Shown piece after piece: positions 54,719 to 64,000 of a stretch of DNA of 64,000 bases. The position numbers and the translations under genes are program-made. The notes below the pieces were generated by a model, which did not search any database, was not told where the DNA came from, and was given only the letters and a program-made list of their open reading frames with translations. Source of the stretch: Sorex araneus (Eukaryota > Chordata > Mammalia > Eulipotyphla > Soricidae); contig NC_073308.1 in NCBI RefSeq assembly GCF_027595985.1, positions 15,530,511-15,594,510 of the forward strand, read 5' to 3'. Numbering within the stretch: the stretch's first letter is position 1; each line of letters starts with the position of its first letter.

Positions 54719-57239
54719 TCCAACTCTTGTGCAAATTGAAATGGTATAATCCTGGACTCCTTAATTTCTATGGGCAAACTTTGCCAATAACCGTTCTGGT
54801 GTCTCTGTGCCCACTCTCACTGTTCTTGCCCACTTCTGGTCATCTCTGGAGGTTTATTATGGTCTCCAGCTCTTCCTGCCTTCTCCTGTCTCTGTCCTGC
54901 AAACACACAAGTGCTTTTTCAAGTGGATTTAAAACCAGATCTTAACTTCCCTGTTGAGAATGCTTACCTGCTGTTCACAGAATGACATACCAACCTTTTG
55001 AACAAGGTTTTTAAGGAGTTTGAGTATCAATATCTAATGAATGAATGGCCATATTAATTTATTCATTCATTTGATAGCTGTTTACTGAATGCTTCATGAA
55101 AAAAACCAACCTATAAATAAGGCAGCTCTTATCCAGGTGAGGACTCAGTGAGGACTAGCTGAGAATAAGAAGAACATGGAAAAAGACAATTTTACCCACT
55201 ATGATGGGCAAGTGCAAAAGATGCAGAGGAGATGTTGACCAAATCCTTATGTAGAAGTTGGAAGTGTCAAGTTCCAAGAACACATCCCTGCTCCACTGTT
55301 TCTTCCACTCAGCTGTTTCATGAGCAGGAGCCCACCCTCTGCTATGTTAGGAGTTTCTTGGTGAGCTGATTCCTTTTCTCACCTTGGTACTCCTGAATTG
55401 CTTAATGGTGCTTGGCACCTGCTGGTACCCAGGAACCCAGGGTGGAATTAGGACAGTCTATTGAATTGTGCCTGCAAGAAGCTGAGACCTGGAGCTCTAT
55501 TTGTCACTAAAGGATGCTAATTTAATGGCAATTACTTACATAAATGCAATTTCATATCTCCTTAATACAGTCTTAGGTTTTGCCTTAGTATTGCTCTTTT
55601 TCAAGAACCATCAGTAACATGTATGTACAATTTACTCATGAACACTTGACTCCTGGGCATTTTGAAGAGGTGGATTTCTGGTATTCAAGTAAATAATACT
55701 CCCATATTCTAAGAGTAAATTTAACAGAAGAGAGCACTGAGTGAAGAAGTCAGATGAGAGTTGGAGAGCTTCCTGAGAAGGTGCAGTTTCAGCCTGAGTT
55801 TGAAAAATGGGATAGAAGCAAGGATAAAGACCATTCAAGAGAAACATGTCTGTGTATAAAGAAGAGAACTCTGTACAGGACACAAGACCTGATTTAATAA
55901 ACTAAAGTAAGGAGGGCATTTAGCATTAAAGAACCGGGGTGTTTGTTTATTTTTCCCTTTTGTGATTATAAGCTGTGGTCAGCAGTTTCTTGATTGTACG
56001 CATTAGTAGCAGATTGGTCTAAAGAGCAATAAAATGGAAATCCAGATAAAATTCCTATATGTCATAGCCAAACTAAAGTTCACAATATTCCTTTGTTTGA
56101 ATCAGTTTTAGATTGTTATGGTACTAAGGAACATTATTAATGTCCATTCAACTGATATCCCTGCTTCTGGAAGAGCATTATCCTTTCTGGAAACTTCTAT
56201 TCTGGACACTTCTCCAGTCCCCTCTTATATCATACATTCTGGGAGTCAATTTTGTGTCTCAGCACGGTCCCTATCTGGGCTTGGAAACCTGGGTGAGAAG
56301 CAAATGGCAATGAGCCAAGTCATGCTTGGGACTTTAGAATGGACTAAGGGAAGAAAGAAATCCCTTTCAGTGACTGTGAGGCTGTGAGATGAAGGGCTCA
56401 GGAAACAGTCACAGCCCTGCCCCTCTGATTCTCTGACTGTCTAACCCTATGACTCTTGTACTCTCTGTCCAGGACAGTTTGAATGAAGAAATTGAAACTG
56501 CAAAGAGAAGCTGATATGAGTTTTGAGTCTCTCGGAATGTTTCAGGCCCTATCCATGTTTCCTTTCAGTCTAGCTGCAACTACAGTCACTCCGAACTGAA
56601 TCCTGGCCAGTCCCCTCCTGTCTCACAACTTTTTGTCAGGCAAGGTGAAGCCATGCTACTTCTGTCATTTCAGGAAAATCCTGACCTAATGAGTTTAATG
56701 ATGTATACCATAATATACATCATTATGGTATATAGAATCATAAAATGACCACTGTATCAGGGGAGGAATCTTCCCTCCGGTCTAACACAATTTTCTGCCA
56801 CAATATTCTGATTCAAAGAATGTCGAGCTCTTCTCAGAGGAGTCTGGATTAGGGTCCCCTACCTGTCCTCTCAGGAAGAGTGCTCTTCAGCACTGTCTCT
56901 GCCCCAGGAGTGCCAGCTGTCTAGTCTTCTCATTGTGGCAGATGGTGGGAAAGTCTCTTTCCTGGCGACTCGAGGCCAATAGGGTCTTGTTGCTTTAGGT
57001 GCATCTGACGTTTGACTGGGGCATGCATGGGCCCCTGTGGTGATCAGATAGTTTTCATGCTTCATCTGTTTTCTCTTGGAAAAGGTTGAGTCCTCTATTT
57101 TGCTTTGTATGTCTAGGGGTACTGTGTCGATGTGGTTTTTGGCAAGTTTGCTTGACCTTGGATTCCTCAAAGTGTCATTCTCTGAGGCAACAGCATGTGC
57201 TCTGAAGACTTTGAAAACACATAAGGCTGCATCTCCCAC
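54719..57239. other. Mostly unassigned DNA
   Basis: No gene was recognised. Around 55040-55090 ('attcattcatttgatagctg') there is a weak MIR/L2-like signal. Confidence 0.45.
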
Positions 57240-57612
57240 ATATGCATGAAGTCATAGAGTGCTAACCCTTCTCCTGAATTGTTTAGCGCAAACCCTCAAG
57301 GTCCATCCATGTGGCCACAGATGACAACATGTCATTTAGGAGGAAAGGGGTTGGGCCACACTGCATCCAAATGATACAAACAAAACAAAATAGAAACAAA
57401 TCTTAGACTCTAAGAACAAAATGATGATTATCAGAAAGGAAGTGCAGGGGATGGATAAGTCAAGTAAAGAGGAAGTGCATGTTGGAGGATAGAAGCCAGA
57501 CTTTTGGTGATGAGCAAAATGTGAAATTATAATACTATGCACCAGAAACCTTTTCACGATTATACACTGTACACTCCAAAGTTATATCAATAAATTTTAA
57601 AAAAGCTCTTCT
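57240..57612 (+). mobile_element. Old L1 3' end, probably twin-primed
   Basis: The right part is a sense L1 3' end of an older type: 'ttggtgatgagcaaaatgtg', 'tacactgtacactccaaagt', 'atatcaataaattttaaaaa'. The left part ('gtccatccatgtggccacag') is L1 ORF2-end sequence in antisense orientation. An inverted 5' segment joined to a sense 3' end again suggests twin priming. The element is diverged and no TSD was found. Confidence 0.5.
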
Positions 57613-59049
57613 ATGGGACTCCTTGATTGGATAAGACACAGTCGTTTGTCCAAAGAAATACAGGGAAACATTTTGAAATACTATAAAAGCATTAAAATGT
57701 TTGATGATAATAAATGCCTGTGATAGAAGGTAAGATGCCTTTTGGATGATCTCGCTGAGACACTTACTACTATGGTCATGTTGAGTCAATTCTTTAGGAG
57801 CATCTAATGGACAACATCTTACCAAGAGTTGGAGTCTCCAAAATGATTTTATTTACCAATTGTAGGAAATTGTAATCTTACAGAGAAAGCAAAGCACATA
57901 TTGGTGCAACAAGAGTATGACCAGGCTGCACAGAAAATCAAGTTTACACTAATAGTAAAACACAAAGAAATCATTCTAGTGGTATTTTCTGGTTTCTCAG
58001 TGATGTCTAATGTAGTTCAAAATTTTCCTTATTGGTTAGGGATCTCTGTGATATAATCCACTTGTGCTAACCAAAATAGATTCTTTGTCTAGAAAGTTAG
58101 GTCCTTACCATGTTCTCCTAGGACAGGTCTTTGTTCGCCCTGCAAAGCTACCGTGTCTACCTATTATTTTAGGGGTGTCTCTTGGCAGCACTGACCTATT
58201 GTGCTCTTTTGTCCTCTTTCCATGTGCAGGACAGTCTGGCTTCCTTCTGAGGCTTCTCTGGTTTCTGTTCTCCTGCATTTATATCTGAGAGCCCTGTTCT
58301 CAGGAGAGAAAAGGGCTTTCCACTTCTACTTCTTACCTGAACTTAAAAGAAGCAAACTCTGGGACAGCTTCATGAAGCAACATTTTGATTCATGTGCTTT
58401 ATAACTCTAAGTCCTACGGCTTTCAACTAAATTATCCTACACGTCTTGGGTAGTGTTGTGAATGGACACTGTAAAAGCAGTTTCAGGAGACAGATAGAAC
58501 TTCACCTCTCCTACACCAATCCACTGGCCCAGGAATCAAACCTTATGGACAGAGATGGAAGGAAGTTACTTAGGACTATCGCCAATATTTTCTCAGCCTC
58601 AGTGTCCTCCTACAGATCTGAGAACCGTATATTAAATACCTATTAAGGATCAGTGCTTCTGCTTGGGGATAATTGATTAATGAAACAGGCCCTGCTTCTA
58701 TCATCATTCTTCTTATTAGGAATGATTAAAGCTTTTGATTGTCTGAACATTCTGTGGATCAAAAACTTACGTTGACTTTGAACTCCTGCTCAGATAGATA
58801 ATACACAAAAAGCTGTATTTGTTACATGCCAAGGAAAGAAGTAGGGTAGGATTTCGAAGGTGCTACTGACTACTATAAAGGCTGGACTAAGACGAGGGGG
58901 GAAAAGACGGGGTTGAGTTGACACACGAAGAACTGAAGGGAGTTAATGACTGGGAGAATGCAAAGGGCCATGCTAGGAAGAGGGAGGCACTACAGATCTG
59001 CACACCCATGGGAGGAGGAAGTTTGGGATTTCATGGAGTCCCACTGATC
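57613..59049. other. Unassigned DNA
   Basis: Nothing was recognised here. Confidence 0.5.
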
Positions 59050-59235
59050 TTCATTCAAATCTCAGTTTGGTGACTTAGGGTGAATGTATAACCTTGGGTT
59101 AATTAATTTAATCTTCTGACCCTGAGATTCCTAATTTGCAAAATGAGGATATCAAAAGCTGACTTCCTGGGGTTTTCCTTTGAATTGACATGTACAAAGT
59201 GTATAAGCATTGATAAAGCACTAAGAATAGCATCT
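59050..59235 (+). mobile_element. MIR (sense)
   Basis: 'cagtttggtgacttagggtg', 'ataaccttgggttaattaat', 'tgaccctgagattcctaatt', 'tgcaaaatgaggatatcaaa' and 'gcactaagaatagcatctgg' follow the MIR consensus in order, with divergence normal for the family. Confidence 0.7.
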
Positions 59236-61812
59236 GGTGAGCACTGAACCCTGAGAGATGATGGGTAAGTGCCATCAGTTTGGTTGGAGCAGTGTGTATA
59301 GGGCAAAGGGAAATGCTCATCTTATCTATTTTGTTTTGGAGTTTACCTACTGCTGTTGTGTGGATAGGACTGAGGAACACTCTCTACTACTCTGCAGGGG
59401 AAGACAAAGGCATGTGGGAATAGACCATATTCTTGGGCTTCTTTTCAACCTCTGACCAGGGTTGCTAAGCACTTGAATTACTCTACTGTGCTCAGAAAGT
59501 GTATTGAGCCCGCTCCAGGCTGGGGAAGAACATTCCTTTTCTCTGTGGCTCTTCCTTGTTAGTTTTGTGATGATCTGACCACATTGCTCTGAAATGGAAC
59601 ATCAGGTTGAGTGATTTTAATTTAAATAGCTATGACTAAACAGGACTCCTCTGTTCCTGCTTCCCTTCATAGAACAACACTCCCAAGCACTCATTTTATT
59701 ACAATTTTTTTCTTGCCATTTATTTGGGGGCAAAATAATCTTTATTCACTGACATATTGGTATCCAATGTGCTCTGAAATATGGTTGGTTTTTAATTTAT
59801 TTCTTTTACAATCCACTTAAACTCAAAATAATTGTTAACCTGTATGTGAGGTTTCATAGTGAAGATGTCATTTTACTTTGAAAGGACAAAATAGACCAAT
59901 ACTTACAGCTCTTTAATTAGGCTTTGCTTACGTAAGGTTTTTAAAGTAGTACTTGTTGAAATCTCACTTGAGTTGCTGTTGTAATCATAATATGGTAAAA
60001 TTAGCAGAATAAGAAATAATATATCTGGCTCTGTTTAGTTCTCAGTGACTCTTTGTTAAGAGAAAACAAACTTATCCCAGAACATGTAAGAGAGAAAAGC
60101 TGAGGTCTATAGGTGAGAGTAAGACATTTGATGGTTATGATAAAAACAAAAGCAATGAAAACCATGAAGAAAGTGAGAGCATTTAGTATGGACAGAAGAA
60201 TAGACACAAGAAGTAAAAATTATTCAAGGTATTTTAACAATAGCAAAGAATTGCTGGAAGAATGGTATTAACAAGCCTTCTGGTAACATTGCTTGACTCT
60301 AAGTTATTTCCTTGTGGTGTTAATGAAAAAATGCCAGTCTGTGTGTGGCTGGGGGCAGGGGTAGGGAGGGGATGTTGAAGTCCTGTTAAGTGAAAACCTG
60401 CTTTTTATGCATCGCTTCCCTTAATGCTGCCATCTCTGGAACCTATTGCTTCCTCCAGTGTAGACTTCTGTACAGAAACATCGAGTGGGGATGCTAACAG
60501 TTGTCTGGGTCAGACTGAAAGAGACAAGACCAATAAAACCTAAAGGAGGGATGATGGGAGGAAGAATCTAACAGGTTTTGATGCCATTCCCATGGTTACT
60601 TGGCCTTGATGCTGGTACACAGGACAGAGTATAGATAACCATTTCACAAAATAAGGTGACCTTGAATTTGCTGTCTGTCCTTTTGGGTTTCATAGGTATC
60701 CTTTGTTTTATTTCTAGTCTAAAACACCTGAGCAACACTGGATCATAGATGATTGATGGAACCCTACAACAGCAAGCAACAGAACCCGGAGGACAAGGCA
60801 CCTGTAATGTCTTCCTCATGGCTTCCCATGCACACCCCAAGACAGTACATACTTGCTGTCTGATGGGAATGAATAAAAGAATCAAGAGGGTATCCAACCT
60901 GCTTCTTGGAACATTCCCTGGAAAGATGGTGCCTGGAGCTGCCTTTGCCTGTGAAGCAATGTTGAGAAACAGAGCCTCAGAGCCATAGACCTTTGATTCC
61001 CCAAAGGGCTTCCCTGCCAACACCAAGTATTTTGTGCCATGCAAGAGCCCCTACTGATCTGACACTGTTAAGATGTCAGACTGTGCTGTGGCCTGGGACA
61101 CTGCAGAGGCCCACGTGTGGTTTGCATCCATGCTATGCGACACATCAGCCTAACAGATGCTCATGAGGTTACAGCGAGAAACAGAAACTTAGGGGTGTTG
61201 AGTGTACACACAGAGCTGCACGTGAAAGTTCCCTGCTGCCTTTCAGCCCAGACCTTGAGCTGTTTCCATTTCCCTGCTCTGGGAAGGAGAGCCAGCCCTG
61301 CTTAAGGGAGCTGGTGGCTAAGAGCCCCCTGCCTCCATCGGGCTGCTCAAGAAGGGTGGGATTTGAGAAGCAGAGTTTACTTTTGGGGTGTGCTCCAGAG
61401 CACCCCTCTAGGTGTTGGAATGGGGGTGGAGGGTTTGAAGTATGTCAAGGCATGGGCGAGATTATCTTGGAGAAAACATACATTGATGGGAGTCATAGAA
61501 ATGGAGATAGAACTTTTCTAGGTCCTTCTAAGAAGAAACAAGTGCCAAGATTTAGGGTATAGTTAGAATGTGTTAAAGTGTGTTCTTGATAGCCAGTTCC
61601 TTACCAGATAATCGATCTTTCCTTTTCCCTCCTACAGTGAGTATCTATGGTTTTCATCTCTGGACATGCACATTGGTGTTGTTTGGACCCAGAGTTATTC
61701 TGTGACCCTTGAGGCTGATCATGGCACCCCCACGTTGTAGGTTCTGAATGCAGTTGTATTTGTATGGCTTCATTTTACGGAATGAAAGCTCCAAATAAAT
61801 CCCAATAATTGA
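59236..61812. other. Unassigned DNA
   Basis: No gene was recognised. The longest open frame (60568-61044, minus, 158 codons) has no recognisable domain and overlaps other chance frames. Confidence 0.45.
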
Positions 61813-61984
61813 CACTGGAGAGCTATTACAGTGGGTATGGTGCTTGCCTTGCATGTAAGTGACCCGGACTCAATCTCTGGCACTACATATCATCCCCCAA
61901 GCCCTGCCAGGAGTAATCCTTGAGCATAAAGACAGGAGTAAGCCCTGAGCATGACTAAATGTAGTCCCAAACCAAAAATAAAGC
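61813..61984 (+). mobile_element. SOR-type SINE (sense)
   Basis: 'ggagagctattacagtgggt', 'tgcttgccttgcatgtaagt', 'gacccggactcaatctctgg' and 'ctgccaggagtaatccttga', ending 'agtcccaaaccaaaaataaa'. The copy is moderately diverged. Confidence 0.8.
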
Positions 61985-61991
61985 AATAGAA

Positions 61992-62095
61992 CTGTTAGTA
62001 TTAATTGAGTGTTTACTATGCCTGGGTCATTATTCTAATATTTTATGAGTAGTATAAAGTTTAATCCTTATAATTTAGAAGCAGACTTATCCATA
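61992..62095 (-). mobile_element. MIR fragment (antisense)
   Basis: 'taattgagtgtttactatgc', 'ctgggtcattattctaatat' and 'agtttaatccttataattta' match the antisense MIR core. Confidence 0.55.
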
Positions 62096-62164
62096 TTTGT
62101 TTCTTTTTCTGTGAGTTTGTTATGAGGATAGACAAACAACTTTCCCCCTTTGTTTTAAAAAAAA

Positions 62165-62327
62165 GGTTTAAATTAGGGATTACCTTGCATATGACCCACC
62201 CTGGTTCAAATCCCAGGACTACACATGGTACCCTGAGGACCAACAGGATGGTTCCTGAGCAGAGGCAAGAGGAAGCCCTGAACACTACTGGGTGTGACCA
62301 CAAACATCATTGGTGCATTGGGGGTGG
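62165..62327 (+). mobile_element. Older SINE (sense), tail merging into the purine tract
   Basis: 'attaccttgcatatgaccca', 'ccctggttcaaatcccagga', 'acacatggtaccctgagga' and 'aacactactgggtgtgacca'. It lacks its head. The A-rich tail position is where the 265-bp purine tract begins. Confidence 0.65.
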
Positions 62328-62592
62328 GGGAAGAGAGAGAGAAAGAGAAAGAGAGAGACAGAGAGAGAGAGAGGGAGAGGGAGAGAGGGAGAGAAGGAAA
62401 GGGAGAGAAGGAGAGGGAGAGAAGTAGAGGGAAAGAGAGAGGTATAAAGAGGAAGAGGCAGAGGGAGAGAGAGAGGGAGAGGGAGAGAGAGAGAGGGAAA
62501 GGAAGAGGGAGAGAGAGAGAGGGAAAGGAAGAGGGAGAGGGAGAGAAAGAGGGAGAGGGAGAAGAAGAGAGAGAAAGGTAGAGGGAGAGAGG
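62328..62592. repeat. 265-bp polypurine (GA/GGA) tract
   Basis: Purines run almost without interruption from 62328 to 62592, as GAGAGAGG and GGAGAGGGAGA units. Chance open frames give long Arg/Glu repeats and are not genes. The tract starts at the 3' end of a SINE, so it probably expanded from the SINE's A-rich tail. Confidence 0.95.
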
Positions 62593-63474
62593 AGAAACAG
62601 GTCTAAATCAGTAGGTGAAAACTGGATAACCTAATGTTTAGAAAATAATAGTTCCCAGCATTTACATACTGGTTATTCCTCAGAGTACAGAAAAACATAC
62701 GGTAATTCCCCTCAGAAGTTTGTATTTCTGTCACTTTGGCAAAATCAGAGGTGTCGCAATGTTGAAATCTCCTTCTTGGGCCCAGCACGGGCAGGAGAGA
62801 CCGAGACTGCACTGAGAAGGGCTGCTGTCTCGAGTCTGCTCTGTCACCTCGTCTCATTCCCCGGCCAAGGCTGTCGCAGTCTGTTGTTTGAGCTCCAGCA
62901 GAAAAACAGCAGGAGGAGGCATGGCTGAAGGTGCATTTCCACCGTTTCTAGAACATTGAGACTGGACCAGTGGCTGACTGGGAGTTCTCAACAGCCTCAG
63001 TCTAAGCTGTGCCTGGCCATGGTAAGGGGAGGGCCGGGCGGGGCAGGAGGCTGTGGCCTGGACTGGCAGCGAGAGGTGGAAAGGAGGCAGAGAACTGAAT
63101 GGAAGGAAGGACACATGGATCCTTGGGGGCCGGGCACTCCCTCCACCTGCTCCCCCGCCCCCAGCATGGGGGTCTCCTCTCGCTTGCCTTCCCCTGCAGC
63201 ATACTGCTCTCACCCTGGACCAGTCTCCTCCCTCTGCTGCCCCACACCCGGCACTGTCCCCTGGGACTCCGTGTGAGACAAAGCCCGGGGGTGGGAAGTT
63301 GCGGCTAGAGGATGTTTTGCTCAATGCCAAGACCCCTAGGACAGTTGTTGGAGGTTGTTCCTTAGGTGCTTGGAGCGGATGAGGGGGTGACCGTCTTGGT
63401 TTGGGGAATGATGCTTCCTGAGGTTCCCATGTCAACGTAGCCCTTCCTCCACAGCCCCACGATGCTTAGGACTT
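62593..63474. other. GC-rich unassigned DNA
   Basis: From 62750 to 63440 the sequence is GC-rich, with overlapping long open frames on both strands (for example 62854-63435, minus, 193 codons). These are expected in GC-rich DNA and show no domain. It could be a decayed CpG island or a regulatory segment. I cannot assign a gene. Confidence 0.35.
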
Positions 63475-63669
63475 GCCTGTCAGGATTTTTTGTTTGAGGG
63501 GCCATAAGCAGCAGTGTGCAGGGCTTCATCCTAGATCTGCAATTCGGGAATTACTAGTGGTGGGGCTCGGGGGTCTATAAGGGATGCTGGAGATCAACCT
63601 GGGTCAGTCACATGCAACGCAAACACTCCGGCCACTGTACAGTCACTCCTGCCCTGCCCGTCAGGATTT
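63475..63669 (-). mobile_element. Older SINE with 14-bp TSD (antisense)
   Basis: The body 63489-63655 is flanked by gcctgtcaggattt (63475-63488) and gcccgtcaggattt (63656-63669), one mismatch. The antisense landmarks 'gaggggccataagcagcagt', 'ggagatcaacctgggtcagt', 'acatgcaacgcaaacactcc' and 'cactcctgccct' are present. Confidence 0.85.
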
Positions 63670-64000
63670 CAAAGAGTGTCCTGACCACTGACCTTCTTCT
63701 TACTGTTCCTTTAAACCTAAATCTACACATTGCCCCCTGCCACACCTCTTGCCACTCTGGCACTGATGGTGTTTGCCAGCTGTTCCCTCTGGTGAGCCTG
63801 CTCCACGAGGCATGGTTCCTCCAGAGGACTGAGTGCTCCCTCTGCCCCAACTTCACAGGCAAGAACTGCTCCACAGTGTCTGTAGCTAGCATTTTCTTTT
63901 TATATCTTTCTGTTTGTTCTTCCCAAGCAGTGCCCAGGGGGCCACTCAGCCAACCAGGCAGTGGTTTAATGCTCTGGCAAAAGAATGAGGTCTCCTGGGG
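63670..64000. other. Unassigned DNA at window end
   Basis: Nothing was recognised. Confidence 0.5.

Noticed and set aside
60568-61044. 158-codon open frame on the minus strand
   Set aside because: No domain or family resemblance, and the plus strand is also open over much of it. There are no splice or promoter signals I can defend.
62122-62581. Open frames rich in Arg-Glu repeats resembling a charged nuclear protein
   Set aside because: They are translations of a polypurine tract that follows a SINE.
62854-63435. 193-codon open frame on the minus strand in GC-rich DNA
   Set aside because: Pro/Ser/Arg-rich composition, overlapping equally long frames on the other strand and no recognisable domain point to a chance ORF in GC-rich sequence.

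Overview
This window looks like non-coding DNA from a eutherian mammal, most likely a shrew (Sorex, probably S. araneus). The evidence is a tRNA-headed SINE that I recognise as the shrew SOR-type family. It recurs about twenty times in both orientations, and the youngest copies have perfect target-site duplications (TSDs). A second, longer tRNA-headed SINE, many L1 3' ends, older MIR copies and a diverged L1 of the type widespread in Laurasiatheria fit the same placement. I see no spliced gene, so the window is intergenic or lies inside a very large intron.

The only convincing protein-coding sequence is an intronless copy of ESD (esterase D, S-formylglutathione hydrolase) on the minus strand at 50858-51706. 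It encodes 282 codons without a stop. It sits inside a textbook L1-mediated retrocopy (49882-51758) with a GC-rich 5' UTR, a long 3' UTR, an AATAAA signal, a decayed poly(A) tail and a 17-bp TSD. The catalytic Ser149, Asp226 and His260 are kept, but the glycine two residues after the nucleophile is Glu and the Asp before His260 is Tyr. A U6 snRNA pseudogene lies at 27641-27747 (minus).

Layout. 0-0.5 kb: a long inverted repeat with a duplicated spacer. 1.5-2.7 kb: an old composite element and a SINE. 4.4-5.5 kb: a SINE-2 fragment and a probable solo LTR. 7.9-8.6 kb: a 5'-truncated L1 carrying the end of ORF2. 16-20 kb: antisense L1 tails with nested SINEs and microsatellites. 23-24.1 kb: a 1.1-kb composite retroelement. 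24.5-25.1 kb: a CpG-richer patch. 31.5-32.2 kb: a twin-primed L1. 37.3-39.7 kb: a stack of at least four nested retroelements. 44.4-44.8 kb: a SINE-2 ending in a (CAT)n array. 45.8-46.5 kb: a truncated L1. 47.7-49.6 kb: two stacked composite elements. 49.9-51.8 kb: the ESD retrocopy. 52-64 kb: sparse old repeats, a 265-bp polypurine tract and a GC-rich patch.

The most unusual recurring object is a non-autonomous composite retroelement. It has an L1-like 3' tail and a body of repeated modules unrelated to L1 ORF2. Two independent copies share the same 5' boundary, and three or four copies keep clear TSDs. In two places a composite element and a neighbour share one target sequence present three times, which means repeated insertion at a single site.
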